NCBI RefSeq assembly: GCF_000745175.1
Contig: NZ_JQNI01000004.1
Coordinates: 231,001-295,000 of the forward strand
From: Deinococcus sp. YIM 77859
GTDB taxonomy: Bacteria; Deinococcota; Deinococci; Deinococcales; Deinococcaceae
DNA length: 64,000 nt
Reading direction: 5' to 3'
Position numbers and translations under genes: made by a program
Shown: positions 17,215-25,705 of the stretch, one piece after another
Position numbering within the stretch: the first letter of the stretch is position 1
Layout: each line of letters opens with the position of its first letter
Notes under the pieces: model-generated
What the model was told of the DNA's origin: nothing
The model's input: the letters and a program-made list of their open reading frames with translations, nothing else
Databases searched by the model: none

Positions 17215-18396
17215 GTGGCACACCCCACGGCTTCTTCTCGCGTTCCCCGCGTGTTCCTGCCCGTTCTCGCCCTGGTGGGCTGCGGCGCGTTTCTCAATGT
17301 GTACAGCACCCAGGCCCTGCTGCCGGAGCTCGCGCGCGAGTTTTCGGCGTCCAGGGTGGCGACGTCCCTCACGGTGAGTGCCACCACCCTAGCGATGGCC
17401 CTCTGTGCCCCGCTGGTGGGCCTCCTGGCAGACGCGCTGGGGCGTAAACGCCTGCTGGTAGGAGCTCTGCTGCTGCTCGCCGTGCCCTGCCTCTTGATCG
17501 CCCGGGCTGATTCGCTCGGCCACCTCATCCTCTGGCGCTTCGTACAGGGCGTCCTGATTCCCGGCGTCATGGTCGTCACCACGGCGTACGTCGCGGAGGA
17601 ACTCCCCACCCCACGCGTTCCGGCAGCGCTTGCCATGTACATCACGGGCACGGTCGTCGGAGGCTTCGGGGGGCGCTTTTTGAGTGGCGTCGTCGCAGAA
17701 GCAGCGAGCTGGCGGGAGGCATTCCACGTGATCGCCGCATCCAACCTCCTGATTGGGCTGATCGCCTGGGCCGTCCTTCCCCGGGCGAGGAATTTCGTGC
17801 CCCAGCGGGCCGGGCAGGCCCTCCCGACTCTGGGAAGCCACCTGCGCAATCCGCCGCTTCTCGCCGCGTGCGCGGTGGGGTTTGCCCTGCTGTTCGCGTT
17901 GGTGGCCGCCTTCACCTATGTGAATTACCACCTGGCGGACCCGCCCTACCGGCTGACGTCCGCAGGCCTTGGGACAGTCTTTACCGTGTACCTGCTGGGC
18001 GTGGTCGTCACGCCACCCTCGGGCCGCCTGGTGGCGCGCTTCGGTCACCGGCGGGTACTGCTGGGCGCACTCGCGCTGGCGGCGCTGGGTTTCACAGTCA
18101 CGCTGGCCGCACCCCTGCCGCTCATCATCCTGGGTCTGGCGATCGGTTCGAGCGGCGTCTTTGTCGCTCAGGCCACCACGACGGGGTACGTTGCCGCGAG
18201 CGTAACGCAGGGGCGGTCGCTCGCCTCCGGCCTCTACAACCTCGCGTACTACACGGGGGGCGCGCTCGGGGCAGTTCTGCCCGGGGTGGCCTACGCCCGC
18301 TTCGGCTGGAGCGGAGCCGTTGCGGCTGGGCTCGCGGCCCTGGCGCTTGCAGCCGCCCTTGCCGCCCTCGCGTGGCCGCGAACGTCAGGCCCGTAG
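17215..18396 (+). CDS. MFS transporter, 12-helix type
   Basis: An inner-membrane exporter or drug/proton antiporter of the major facilitator superfamily. Twelve hydrophobic segments can be followed. The loop 2-3 motif GLLADALGRKRLLVG is the classic G-x-L-a-D-r-x-G-r-k-x signature, and the sequence broadly resembles the YnfM/Bcr group. The substrate cannot be deduced. The start is uncertain: the open frame goes back to a TTG at 17164 that overlaps a GAGGAGG stretch. I chose the GTG at 17215 because the first helix begins about a dozen residues later. It is a single gene; the GntR gene that follows has its own upstream region. Confidence 0.8.
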   Translation: MAHPTASSRVPRVFLPVLALVGCGAFLNVYSTQALLPELAREFSASRVATSLTVSATTLAMALCAPLVGLLADALGRKRLLVGALLLLAVPCLLIARADSLGHLILWRFVQGVLIPGVMVVTTAYVAEELPTPRVPAALAMYITGTVVGGFGGRFLSGVVAEAASWREAFHVIAASNLLIGLIAWAVLPRARNFVPQRAGQALPTLGSHLRNPPLLAACAVGFALLFALVAAFTYVNYHLADPPYRLTSAGLGTVFTVYLLGVVVTPPSGRLVARFGHRRVLLGALALAALGFTVTLAAPLPLIILGLAIGSSGVFVAQATTTGYVAASVTQGRSLASGLYNLAYYTGGALGAVLPGVAYARFGWSGAVAAGLAALALAAALAALAWPRTSGP

Positions 18397-18438
18397 ACCC
18401 GGGGGCACTCCTCCTTCCCCGGCTTGCAATGAAGCCTT

Positions 18439-18448
18439 TTACATGTAA
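18439..18448. promoter_or_regulatory. 10-bp palindrome, candidate GntR operator
   Basis: TTACATGTAA is a perfect palindrome about 70 bases before the GntR start codon. GntR-type regulators of the FCD group often bind short palindromes at their own promoters. Assignment is by position only. Confidence 0.3.
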
Positions 18449-18516
18449 CACTCATTTCGTTCCACAGTTTGTGTCTGGCTGGAAGCCCTACGTTCACCCG
18501 AAGGGAGGCTCCCTAC

Positions 18517-19170
18517 GTGCTTCAACCTGTTGCCAGGGACCGCGTTGTCGACGTGGTGCGGGAACGGCTGCGCGCAGCCATCCTGGCGGGGGAACTCGCC
18601 CCCGGCACCCGCCTGAGCGTACCGGAACTCGCCCGTCATCTTCAGGTCAGCCGCTCGCCCGTGCGCGAGGCGGTGCTGCTCCTCGTGGGAGAAGGGCTGG
18701 CGGTCGAGCATTCGCGGCGGGGCGTGGAGGTGGCGCGGCTGGACCTGGGCGACCTGCTCGAACTGTACGAGCTGCGCGCGGCCCTCGAAGGCCTGGCCGC
18801 GGGTCTGGCGGCCGAGCGGATGAGCAGCACCGACCTCGCGGCGCTGCGGGGGGTGCTGGACGCGCAGGGCGCTGCAGCACTGGGGGAGGCGGGCCGCTTC
18901 CGCGACCTCGACGCCCGGTTTCACCAGATCGTCGTCCAGACCTGCGGCAATGCCCGGCTGGCGCGGCACGCCGAGCTGCTCGCACGGGAGATGCGCCTGG
19001 CGGGTCCCCTTCTGCTGAACACCCCCGCGCACCTGCGCCGCAGCCACGAGGAGCACCGGGCCATCGAGCGTGCGCTGCGGCAACGCGACGGCCCCGCCGC
19101 CGAGGCCGCCATGCGCGCTCACCTCACCCGCGTCGCGCAGGCCGTTCGTATCCACCACACCCAGCCCTGA
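18517..19170 (+). CDS. GntR-family transcriptional regulator (FadR/FCD subgroup)
   Basis: A 217-residue repressor or activator. The N-terminal winged helix-turn-helix (about 5-70) contains LRAAILAGELAPGTRLSVPELA and VSRSPVREAVLLL, diagnostic of GntR proteins. The helical C-terminal part (LYELRAALEGLAA, DLDARFHQIV, HEEHRAIERAL) is an FCD ligand-binding domain with the metal-binding His/Asp pattern. GTG at 18517 follows AAGGGAGG by eight bases and is preferred over the upstream in-frame start. The stop lies 19 bases before the transporter binding protein, so the regulator probably heads that operon and senses the transported compound. Confidence 0.85.
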   Translation: MLQPVARDRVVDVVRERLRAAILAGELAPGTRLSVPELARHLQVSRSPVREAVLLLVGEGLAVEHSRRGVEVARLDLGDLLELYELRAALEGLAAGLAAERMSSTDLAALRGVLDAQGAAALGEAGRFRDLDARFHQIVVQTCGNARLARHAELLAREMRLAGPLLLNTPAHLRRSHEEHRAIERALRQRDGPAAEAAMRAHLTRVAQAVRIHHTQP

Positions 19171-19189
19171 TTTCCCGGAGGAGAACCCC

Positions 19190-20350
19190 ATGCGTAAGAC
19201 CCTGACCCTCGGCCTCATCCTCAGCCTCTCCACCCTGTCTGCCGCTCAGGCGCAGGGCACGATCAAGATCGGCGCGATCACGTCCATCACCGGGCGCTTT
19301 GCCGAGTTCGGCAAGATGCAGCTCGCGGGCTTCAAGGTCGGCGTAGACGAGGTGAACCGCCGGGGCGGTGTCCTTGGGCGCCGCATCGAACTCGTGATCG
19401 AGGACAACGCCAGCGACGTCAACAAGGGCCTGGCCGCCGCCGAGCGGCTGGTGAACGCGGGCGTGCCGCTGGTGCTCAACGAGTACTCGTCCAGCCTGGT
19501 CAAGGCGCAGGCGCAGTACCTCGCCCGCCAAAAGGTCCCGGCGCTCGTCTTCAGCTCCAGCGGCGACGACATCACCAAGCCCGGCAGCGACTACATCTTC
19601 CGCCTCAACCAGCCCGCGACCGAGTACGCCCGCGTGATCCTCAACATCTTCCGCGCCAACAAGTTCCGGAACATGGCGATCATCGCGGGAACCGGGGCCT
19701 TTGAGAAAAGCGTTGCCGACGCTGCCCAGGACTTCGCCAAGGAATACGGCATCACCGTGGTCGAGGACCAGCGGTACGACAAGGGCCTCACCGACTTCCG
19801 ACCGGTCTTGAACCGCATCAAGGCCAAGAACCCCGACGGCATCCTGATGGTGTCCTACGCCGAAGACAGCGTGGCTCTGATGCGCCAGGCACGCGAGGTC
19901 GGCGTCAAGCCACGCCTCTTTGCCGGGGGTGCGGCGGGCTTTGCGCTGCCGGAATTCGTCAAGGACGCCGGAAGCGCCGCCGAGAACGTGGTCACGGCAA
20001 CCGCCTGGATTCCCCAGCTCCGCTACCCCGGCACCCAGAAGCTGAACGTCGAGCTGAAAAAGGCGCTGGGCGGACAGGACCCGAGCTACCACGCGGCTCA
20101 GGCCTACGCCGCCGTTTTGGTCGCGGCCGAGGCGATTCGCCGCGCGGGAAGCACCGACCGAGAAAAGGTAAAGGCGGCCCTCAACACCCTCAACATGCAG
20201 ACCGCGTTTGGCCCCATTCAGTTCAAGGACTACAGCGGCTTCCGCAACCAGAACCCGCTCACGATGATCGCGCAGCAGGTTCAAAACGGCGCCTTTGTGC
20301 CCGTCTACCCCAAGAGCGTCGTGCCCCGTGCGCTCAAGTTCGAGCGCTAA
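19190..20350 (+). CDS. Liv-type ABC transporter substrate-binding protein
   Basis: A periplasmic type I binding protein of 386 residues that delivers an amino acid or related compound to the permease encoded downstream. The signal peptide (cleavage after AQA, about residue 21) is followed by IKIGAITSITGRFAEFGKMQ, typical of LivJ-like proteins. AATRLV-type motif AAERLVNAGVPLVL and the two-lobe pattern continue to the end. GGAGGAG stands before the ATG. It is the second gene of gntR-livJ-livH-livM-livG-livF. Branched-chain amino acids are the default guess, but this family also takes amides, urea and aromatic acids; the specificity is not readable here. Confidence 0.88.
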   Translation: MRKTLTLGLILSLSTLSAAQAQGTIKIGAITSITGRFAEFGKMQLAGFKVGVDEVNRRGGVLGRRIELVIEDNASDVNKGLAAAERLVNAGVPLVLNEYSSSLVKAQAQYLARQKVPALVFSSSGDDITKPGSDYIFRLNQPATEYARVILNIFRANKFRNMAIIAGTGAFEKSVADAAQDFAKEYGITVVEDQRYDKGLTDFRPVLNRIKAKNPDGILMVSYAEDSVALMRQAREVGVKPRLFAGGAAGFALPEFVKDAGSAAENVVTATAWIPQLRYPGTQKLNVELKKALGGQDPSYHAAQAYAAVLVAAEAIRRAGSTDREKVKAALNTLNMQTAFGPIQFKDYSGFRNQNPLTMIAQQVQNGAFVPVYPKSVVPRALKFER

Positions 20351-20378
20351 AAGCCGTCTCCTTTCCCAGCCGCCGACC

Positions 20379-20412
20379 GGGGGCGGAACGAGCCAAGGCT
20401 TGGCCCGCCCCC
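20379..20412 (+). promoter_or_regulatory. Intercistronic hairpin after the binding-protein gene
   Basis: GGGGGCGG (20379-20386) pairs with CCGCCCCC (20405-20412); the loop holds a further palindrome GCCAAGGCTTGGC. Such hairpins between a binding-protein gene and permease genes commonly stabilise the upstream transcript or attenuate the downstream genes. Confidence 0.5.
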
Positions 20413-20425
20413 CACAGGAGTTCAT

Positions 20426-21313
20426 ATGGATCAAGCCGCCCTCACGGCGCTTCTTCAAACGCTGGTGCAGGGCCTCCTCACCGGGGGGCTCTACGCCCTG
20501 ATCGGCACCGGCCTGAGCCTGATCTTCGGCGTGATGCGGGTCATCAACTTCGCGCACGGCGACTTTCTTGCCATCGGGATGTTCATCACGCTGGCCCTCT
20601 TTCGCACCTTTGAGCTCGACCCCTATCTCAGCCTGCTTGTGGCCGCGCCGTTTGGCTTCGCGCTGGGCTTTGTCCTGCAGCGCCTGGTGCTCGCGCGGCT
20701 GGGAGACCGGCTCAGCGAGGGCAGCATGCTCGCCACGCTGGGCCTGGGGCTCATCATCAGCAATACGCTGCTGCTGACCTTTGGCGCGCAGCCGCAGAGC
20801 ATCAACGTGCCCTACGCGACGAGCACCTTTCAGCTCGGCGGCGTGCAGGTCAGCATTCCGCTCCTGATTGCGGGGGTGGGTACCGCCGGGGCCATCGCGG
20901 GACTGAACCTGCTGCTCTACCGCACTGAGCTGGGCCGGGCCATTCGTGCCACGGCCCAAAATCCCTTGGGGGCCGAGCTGCAGGGCGTGAAGACCGGCCA
21001 TATCCAGGCCATCGTCTTTGGGCTGGGCGTGGCCTTTGCGGCCATCGCAGGCGTGCTGCTGATGCCGCTGCTGTACGCTTTCCCGACCGTGGGCGAGAAC
21101 TACACCACCAAGGCGTTTATCGTGACGGTGCTGGGGGGCCTGGGCAACCTTCCGGGGGCCATCGCGGGTGGGCTGGTGCTGGGCGTGATCGAGTCCCTCG
21201 GGGCCTTTTATATCAGCAACAACTACCGCGATGCCTACGGGCTGATCGCCTTCCTGCTGGTGCTGCTGCTGCGCCCAGAAGGCCTCTTTGGAAGGACAGT
21301 GAAACGGGTATGA
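20426..21313 (+). CDS. livH: Liv-type ABC transporter permease LivH
   Basis: A 295-residue inner-membrane permease with about eight hydrophobic helices. GGLYALIGTGLSLIFGVMRVINFAHGDF at the start is the LivH hallmark. GRAIRATAQNPLGAELQGV matches the EAA-like coupling loop that contacts the ATPases. An ACAGGAG site precedes the ATG. It pairs with the LivM-like permease encoded 106 bases downstream to form the translocation pore. Confidence 0.9.
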   Translation: MDQAALTALLQTLVQGLLTGGLYALIGTGLSLIFGVMRVINFAHGDFLAIGMFITLALFRTFELDPYLSLLVAAPFGFALGFVLQRLVLARLGDRLSEGSMLATLGLGLIISNTLLLTFGAQPQSINVPYATSTFQLGGVQVSIPLLIAGVGTAGAIAGLNLLLYRTELGRAIRATAQNPLGAELQGVKTGHIQAIVFGLGVAFAAIAGVLLMPLLYAFPTVGENYTTKAFIVTVLGGLGNLPGAIAGGLVLGVIESLGAFYISNNYRDAYGLIAFLLVLLLRPEGLFGRTVKRV

Positions 21314-21419
21314 AAGAATCAGCGGTTTTTCCGCATTTCTTCCAAGCGAACGCGAGTGGACAGGGCAGCGGCCTCCGGGAATGGGAGGGACTGACGGTGT
21401 TCTCCCGGCAGGCTCGGAA

Positions 21420-22442
21420 ATGGACGGGAGCCGCGTGACCACGGCTGCACCGCTGCCCGCCGCCCGGCCCCGCGCCCTCACCTTCGGGAATGTCTGGCTC
21501 AGCCTGGCGCTGCTGGCCGTTATGCTCGTCTATCCCTTCGTCTTCGGTAGGGCGCTGAATTTTGGCGTCGCTACCCTGATCTTCGCGGGCTTTGCCATGA
21601 GCTGGAACGTCCTGGGCGGCTGGGCCGGGCAGCTCAGCCTGGGGCACGCGGCCTTTGTGGGCGTCGGGGCCTATACCCTGACGCTGCTTGCTATGCCGGA
21701 ACGCGTCCCGGCTTTTTTCGGCGGTCCGGTCGCCCCGTGGTGGGGAGCCCTGATCGGCATGGGGCTGGCCGCGCTGCTGGCCGCCGTGTGGGGAGGGCTC
21801 ACCTTTCGCCTCCGTGGAAGCTACTTTGTGCTGTCCACCATCGCCGTGGCGCTGGTGCTGCGGTTGGTGGCGATCAACAGCGCCTGGACCGGCGGGGCGG
21901 AGGGCCTTTTTATGCCGGAACTCCCCACCCTCTTCGGTCTGGACCTGTTTGACCGCCGGGTGGAGTACGGCCTGGCCCTCGGCTTCGTGACGCTCACGCT
22001 GCTGGTGACGCACCTGCTGCGCCGCTCACGCCTGGGCTACGCCCTTCAGGCGGTCCGCGAGGACGAGGACGGGGCGCGGGCGCTGGGGATCGACCCGGCC
22101 CGGATGAAGGTGATCGCCTTTATGCTCAGCGCGGCCCTGACGGCCCTGGGCGGCAGCCTCTACGCGATCTACCTGCAGGCCTTTGAGCCTCACACGCTGC
22201 TCGAACTGCCGCTCAGCGTGCAGATCGCGCTGATGGCGATTATCGGCGGGCGCGCGAGCATCCAGGGCCCAATCATCGGAGCTGTCCTGCTCAGCGTGTT
22301 CGGCGAGGTGTTTCGCACGGTCTTCGCCAGCGCCAACCTCCTGATCTACGGCGTCCTGATTCTCGTCGTCACGCTGTTTGCCCCGGACGGCATCATGGGC
22401 CTTTTCGGGCGCCGCGGGCGCAAGCTGGGGACCGCACGATGA
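21420..22442 (+). CDS. livM: Liv-type ABC transporter permease LivM
   Basis: A 340-residue membrane permease of the LivM group. Helices begin at VWLSLALLAVMLVYPF, and AMSWNVLGGWAGQLSLGHAAF is the family signature. The coupling loop is YALQAVREDEDGARALGIDPAR. The start is uncertain: ATG 21420 is preferred over an in-frame ATG at 21381 and a GTG at 21435. The last codon overlaps the ATPase start (ATGA at 22439-22442), showing translational coupling. Confidence 0.88.
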   Translation: MDGSRVTTAAPLPAARPRALTFGNVWLSLALLAVMLVYPFVFGRALNFGVATLIFAGFAMSWNVLGGWAGQLSLGHAAFVGVGAYTLTLLAMPERVPAFFGGPVAPWWGALIGMGLAALLAAVWGGLTFRLRGSYFVLSTIAVALVLRLVAINSAWTGGAEGLFMPELPTLFGLDLFDRRVEYGLALGFVTLTLLVTHLLRRSRLGYALQAVREDEDGARALGIDPARMKVIAFMLSAALTALGGSLYAIYLQAFEPHTLLELPLSVQIALMAIIGGRASIQGPIIGAVLLSVFGEVFRTVFASANLLIYGVLILVVTLFAPDGIMGLFGRRGRKLGTAR

Positions 22443-23221
22443 CCACGCCCAACCTCCCCGAACTCACCGAGTTCCCCGGCCAGCGCGTGCACGCCCCCCC
22501 CGGACCACCCCTCCTCAGGGCCGAGGGCATCACCGTGCGCTTCGGCGGCGTGACCGCCGTGAAAAACATCAGCCTAGCGGTGCGCCCCGGCGAGATCCTA
22601 GGCCTGATCGGGCCGAACGGAGCCGGGAAGACCACCCTGTTTAACGCGCTGACCGGCTTTGTCCGCCCCAGTGCGGGCCGGGTCATCTTTGACGGGCGCG
22701 ACGTGACCCATGTGCCGCCGCAGGGGCGGGCACGGCTGGGCATGGCCCGCACCTTCCAGGTCGAGCGGCCCTTCGAGGACCTCAGCGTGCTGGAAAACGT
22801 GCTGGTCGCGAGCTTCCTGCACCATCGGGGCCGAGCGGCGGAGGACCGCGCCTATGCCGTGCTCGAGCGCGTGGGGTTGGCCGACCGAGCCACCCAGCCC
22901 GCCGCCGAGCTGAACCTGGCCCGCCGCCGCCGCCTGGAACTCGCCAAGGCACTCGCCCTCGAACCCCGCCTGCTCTTCCTCGACGAGAGCATCGCGGGCC
23001 TGAACCCCCCCGCCCAACAGGAGATGGTGGCCCTCATCCGCACGCTGGCGGGGTCAGGCCTCGGGATCGTGATGGTCGAGCACATCATGCACGTGATCAT
23101 GACCCTCTCGGACCACGTGATCTGCATGGCGTTCGGCGAGCTCCTCGCGGAGGGCGAGCCGCAGACGGTCGCCACCCACCCCGACGTGATCCGCGCCTAT
23201 CTGGGAGACGAGAATGACTAG
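22439..23221 (+). CDS. livG: Liv-type ABC transporter ATPase LivG
   Basis: A 260-residue nucleotide-binding subunit that powers transport at the inner face of the membrane. The Walker A motif is GPNGAGKTT, the Walker B motif LLFLDESIAGLNP, and the H loop VMVEHIMH. The signature loop reads NLARRRRLELAKAL instead of LSGGQ, as is usual for LivG. It carries an N-terminal extension of about 25 residues. It overlaps livM by four bases and livF by eight. Confidence 0.9.
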   Translation: MTTPNLPELTEFPGQRVHAPPGPPLLRAEGITVRFGGVTAVKNISLAVRPGEILGLIGPNGAGKTTLFNALTGFVRPSAGRVIFDGRDVTHVPPQGRARLGMARTFQVERPFEDLSVLENVLVASFLHHRGRAAEDRAYAVLERVGLADRATQPAAELNLARRRRLELAKALALEPRLLFLDESIAGLNPPAQQEMVALIRTLAGSGLGIVMVEHIMHVIMTLSDHVICMAFGELLAEGEPQTVATHPDVIRAYLGDEND

Positions 23222-23966
23222 CGTCCAGCCGCAAGCTGCCCCCCTCCCCATTCGTGACCGAGTGCTCAACGCGGAGGGCCTGGAGGTCGCCTACGGTGAG
23301 GTGCAGGTGGTGTTCGGCGTCTCGCTGCACGTGGACAAGGGCGAACTGGTCGGCCTGGTCGGCGGGAACGGCAGCGGCAAAAGCACCATCCTGCGGGTGC
23401 TGTCGGGGATGTTAAAAGCCCGAGCGGGCACCGCAACCTACCGCGGCCATAACCTCAACGGGGTGCCTCCGCACCGCATCACTGATCTGGGCGTCGCTCA
23501 CGTGCCCATGGGCCGCCAGCTTTTCGGGCAGATGTCGGTCGAAGAGAACCTGCTGATGGGGGCGTACCTCCCACGGACCCGCGCACACCGCGCCGCCAAC
23601 CTCCAGAAGGTCTACGACTTCTTCCCGCGCCTCACGGAAAAACGCCTGACGCCCGCGGCGGCCCTCTCCGGCGGCGAGCAGCAGATGGTCGCCATCGGGC
23701 GGGCACTCATGAGCGAGCCAGAAGTTCTTCTGATGGACGAGCCCTCTCTCGGCCTCGCACCGCTGGTCGTCTCCGAGGTGATGCGGGTGATCGCCTCCCT
23801 GCGCGAGCTCGGCCTGACCGTCCTGCTGGTTGAGCAAAACGTTCGGCAGGTGCTTAAGGTCACCGACCGCACCTACGTTCTAGAGCTCGGCAGGCTGGTC
23901 AAGGAGGGACCGAGCCGCGAGCTGATGGGTGACCCGGACATCATCCGGGCCTATCTGGGTGTATGA
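23214..23966 (+). CDS. livF: Liv-type ABC transporter ATPase LivF
   Basis: The second nucleotide-binding subunit, 250 residues. It shows Walker A GGNGSGKST, signature LSGGEQQMVAIGRALM, Walker B VLLMDEPSLGLAP and H loop VLLVEQNVRQ. It ends the six-gene operon that starts with the GntR regulator and converges with the epimerase gene after a 20-base gap in which no terminator is visible. Confidence 0.9.
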   Translation: MTSVQPQAAPLPIRDRVLNAEGLEVAYGEVQVVFGVSLHVDKGELVGLVGGNGSGKSTILRVLSGMLKARAGTATYRGHNLNGVPPHRITDLGVAHVPMGRQLFGQMSVEENLLMGAYLPRTRAHRAANLQKVYDFFPRLTEKRLTPAAALSGGEQQMVAIGRALMSEPEVLLMDEPSLGLAPLVVSEVMRVIASLRELGLTVLLVEQNVRQVLKVTDRTYVLELGRLVKEGPSRELMGDPDIIRAYLGV

Positions 23967-23986
23967 GGGGAGAAACCGCCCGAGCC

Positions 23987-24928
23987 TCAGCGGTGTTCCC
24001 GGGCCCACAAGGCCGTGCGGCGCAGACCCTCTTCGAGGCCCAGCGGCTCACCCAGCACCTCCTGGAAGCGCGAAGGGTCAAGAACCGAACGCTCCAGGTC
24101 ACCCGGGCGGGGAGGAGCGGGGCGCAAATCCGCCTGCACGTTCAGGGCCGCCGCGAGCTGTTCGGCGAGTTCCCGGGTGCTCGTTCCCACCCCGGTCCCG
24201 ATGTTGAGGAGCCGGGGCGTCTCTCCCCGCGCCGCCGCCAGGTTCGCGCGCGCAACGTCACTCACATAGACGTAGTCGCGGACGCAGCCGCCGTCCCCCG
24301 GCTCGCGCATCGCGTTGATCTGCACGGGTTGCCCGGCCAGCATTCGGTCCGCGAAGATCGCCACCACCCCGGCTTCTCCGTGCGGGTTCTGACGCGGCCC
24401 ATACACATTGCCGTAGCGCAGAATCACGAACTCCAGCCCGTACTGCTGCCGAAAGGTTTCCAGGTAGTGCTCGAAACTCAGCTTGCTGGTGGCATACGGG
24501 CTATAGGGCCGCGGGGGCGTCTCCTCGCTGGCTGCTCCGCTGGGCACCTCACCGTAGATGGCTCCCCCGGTCGAGGCAAAGACCACCCGCTCCACGCCCT
24601 GCGCGCGCGCGGCCAACAACACGTTCAGGCCCCCGATGACGTTCACCTCAGCGTCGAACACCGGTTCGCGGACGCTGACACTCACGCTGGCCTGCGCCGC
24701 CTGGTGGCTGACCACGCTGGGCCGGAAGTCCTGAAAGGCCGCCTCCACCGCCGGTACGTCCCGCACATCCACCTCGAACAGGTGCACGCCTTCGGGGAGG
24801 TTTTCGCGCTGGCCGGAAGAGAGGTCATCGAGTGCCGCGACCTCCCAACCTGCCTCCAGCGCCGCCTCAACCACGTGGCTGCCGATAAAGCCTGCGCCAC
24901 CCGTCACCAACATTCGCCTGCTCGTCAT
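23987..24928 (-). CDS. NAD-dependent epimerase/dehydratase (extended SDR, GalE-like)
   Basis: A 313-residue cytoplasmic enzyme that probably epimerises or dehydrates a nucleotide sugar. The N-terminus has the NAD-binding GGAGFIGS, and the catalytic pair is in YSPYATSK, with the substrate-domain motif [12 protein letters not shown]. This fits UDP-glucose 4-epimerase-like members; the exact sugar is not readable. ATG at 24928 is preceded by TCAGGCCC, a weak ribosome site. It is a single gene, opposite in strand to the transporter. Confidence 0.85.
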   Translation of the reverse strand: MTSRRMLVTGGAGFIGSHVVEAALEAGWEVAALDDLSSGQRENLPEGVHLFEVDVRDVPAVEAAFQDFRPSVVSHQAAQASVSVSVREPVFDAEVNVIGGLNVLLAARAQGVERVVFASTGGAIYGEVPSGAASEETPPRPYSPYATSKLSFEHYLETFRQQYGLEFVILRYGNVYGPRQNPHGEAGVVAIFADRMLAGQPVQINAMREPGDGGCVRDYVYVSDVARANLAAARGETPRLLNIGTGVGTSTRELAEQLAAALNVQADLRPAPPRPGDLERSVLDPSRFQEVLGEPLGLEEGLRRTALWAREHR

Positions 24929-25409
24929 GGGCCTGAGCTTATACCCATTCCGCTCGAAAGGTGTTGATGGGCTCGGCTGAACAGGCGCAGATCATGCACC
25001 GCCTTAAAGCAGTGCGCTTCAAACCAGCGCCGTGCCTGAGGGTCGCACGATCCCAGGCGAGGGAAGTGATGCGGCGGGCAGTCCTACCGTGCTCCCGTAC
25101 GGCTGATCCACAGTAGGAACTCAGCACTTCACACAGCGGATGGGGGCATCTTCGGGGCTCAGGGCCAGACAGGCAGCAGGAAGTGGTACGGCTCGTCGTC
25201 TACATCGCTGGGGAAGCATGCCTCATCATCCCTTCATGATGATAGCGACGGAGCCATCCCCTTCAACTTGCAACCCCTGTTGACTAGCCTAAAACGGCAT
25301 ATTACCTTGGGCTCAACCACCTGCCACTACAAAAGGTGGGGGACGAAGAGCATACCCTTTGTCCCCCACGAGTACCCTCACCTACATATTCACATTCCAA
25401 GAGGCTGGT
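24929..25409. promoter_or_regulatory. Upstream region of the small-peptide operon
   Basis: No gene is supported in these 480 bases. TTGACT at 25280-25285 is a -35 candidate; the element 17 bases later, TACCTT, is a poor -10. A short inverted repeat TCATCAT/ATGATGA lies near 25225. The strong hairpin at 25336-25369 is listed separately. Confidence 0.35.
25333..25372 (+). promoter_or_regulatory. 12-bp hairpin in the presumed 5' leader of the peptide operon
   Basis: GTGGGGGAC (25336-25344) pairs with GTCCCCCAC (25361-25369). Three further inner pairs (one G-U) leave a 10-base loop. It ends 40 bases before the first peptide start codon and is not followed by a T run, so it is more likely a leader structure than a terminator. 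Confidence 0.55.
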
Positions 25410-25550
25410 ATGAAAAAAGCTCTCCGTTCGGTTCTCCTCATATCGGCACTCATGTGCAGCAACGTCGCCCTCGCCAGCGGTGACGTCCAAGCCCAGGGTG
25501 GGTGCTGGTCGCTCAGCCTCGGGCCCATCTTTATCACCAACTGCTTCTGA
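25410..25550 (+). CDS. Small exported peptide with C-terminal Cys pair (peptide A)
   Basis: A 46-residue product that matches no family I know. It starts MKKALRS and has a hydrophobic core and a likely signal peptidase site after NVALA (about residue 23). The mature peptide of about 23 residues begins SGDV and carries two cysteines (GGC ... NCF) separated by 12 residues, ending in Cys-Phe. AAGAGG lies before the ATG. The next gene encodes a similar peptide, and the third a thioredoxin-like protein. Shared features with the second peptide are GDV-x2-Q, GC, IF-x-IT/IT and a C-terminal Cys plus Phe. A disulfide-bonded or modified secreted peptide is inferred. Confidence 0.7.
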   Translation: MKKALRSVLLISALMCSNVALASGDVQAQGGCWSLSLGPIFITNCF

Positions 25551-25558
25551 GGAGACCC

Positions 25559-25693
25559 ATGAACAAGAACTTGAGAACTGCTCTGGCGGTGCTGGCCATG
25601 ACCGTCCCCACGCTTGCCCTCGCGCGGGGAGACGTCACCCCGCAGGAGGTCGGCTGCGTCAAGATCTTCACCATCACCATCTGCTGGTTCTGA
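25559..25693 (+). CDS. Small exported peptide with C-terminal Cys pair (peptide B)
   Basis: A 44-residue paralogue of the preceding gene. The signal peptide is MNKNLRTALAVLAMTVPTLA with probable cleavage after LALA. The mature part of about 22 residues starts RGDV and contains GC and ICWF, with eight residues between the cysteines. GAGGAG overlaps the stop codon of the first peptide, and only eight bases separate them, so translation is probably coupled. Divergence outside the GDV, Q, GC, IF/IT and terminal Cys-Phe positions shows the pair is old enough for selection to have kept these residues. Confidence 0.7.
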   Translation: MNKNLRTALAVLAMTVPTLALARGDVTPQEVGCVKIFTITICWF

Positions 25694-25705
25694 CCGGAGC
25701 GACCC

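Noticed and set aside
19124..21481. 785-codon minus-strand open frame across the Liv operon
   Set aside because: It lies antisense to recognised transporter genes and has no domain resemblance.
24939..25127. 62-codon minus-strand frame upstream of the epimerase
   Set aside because: No ribosome site, no family resemblance; it may be random or very old decayed sequence.
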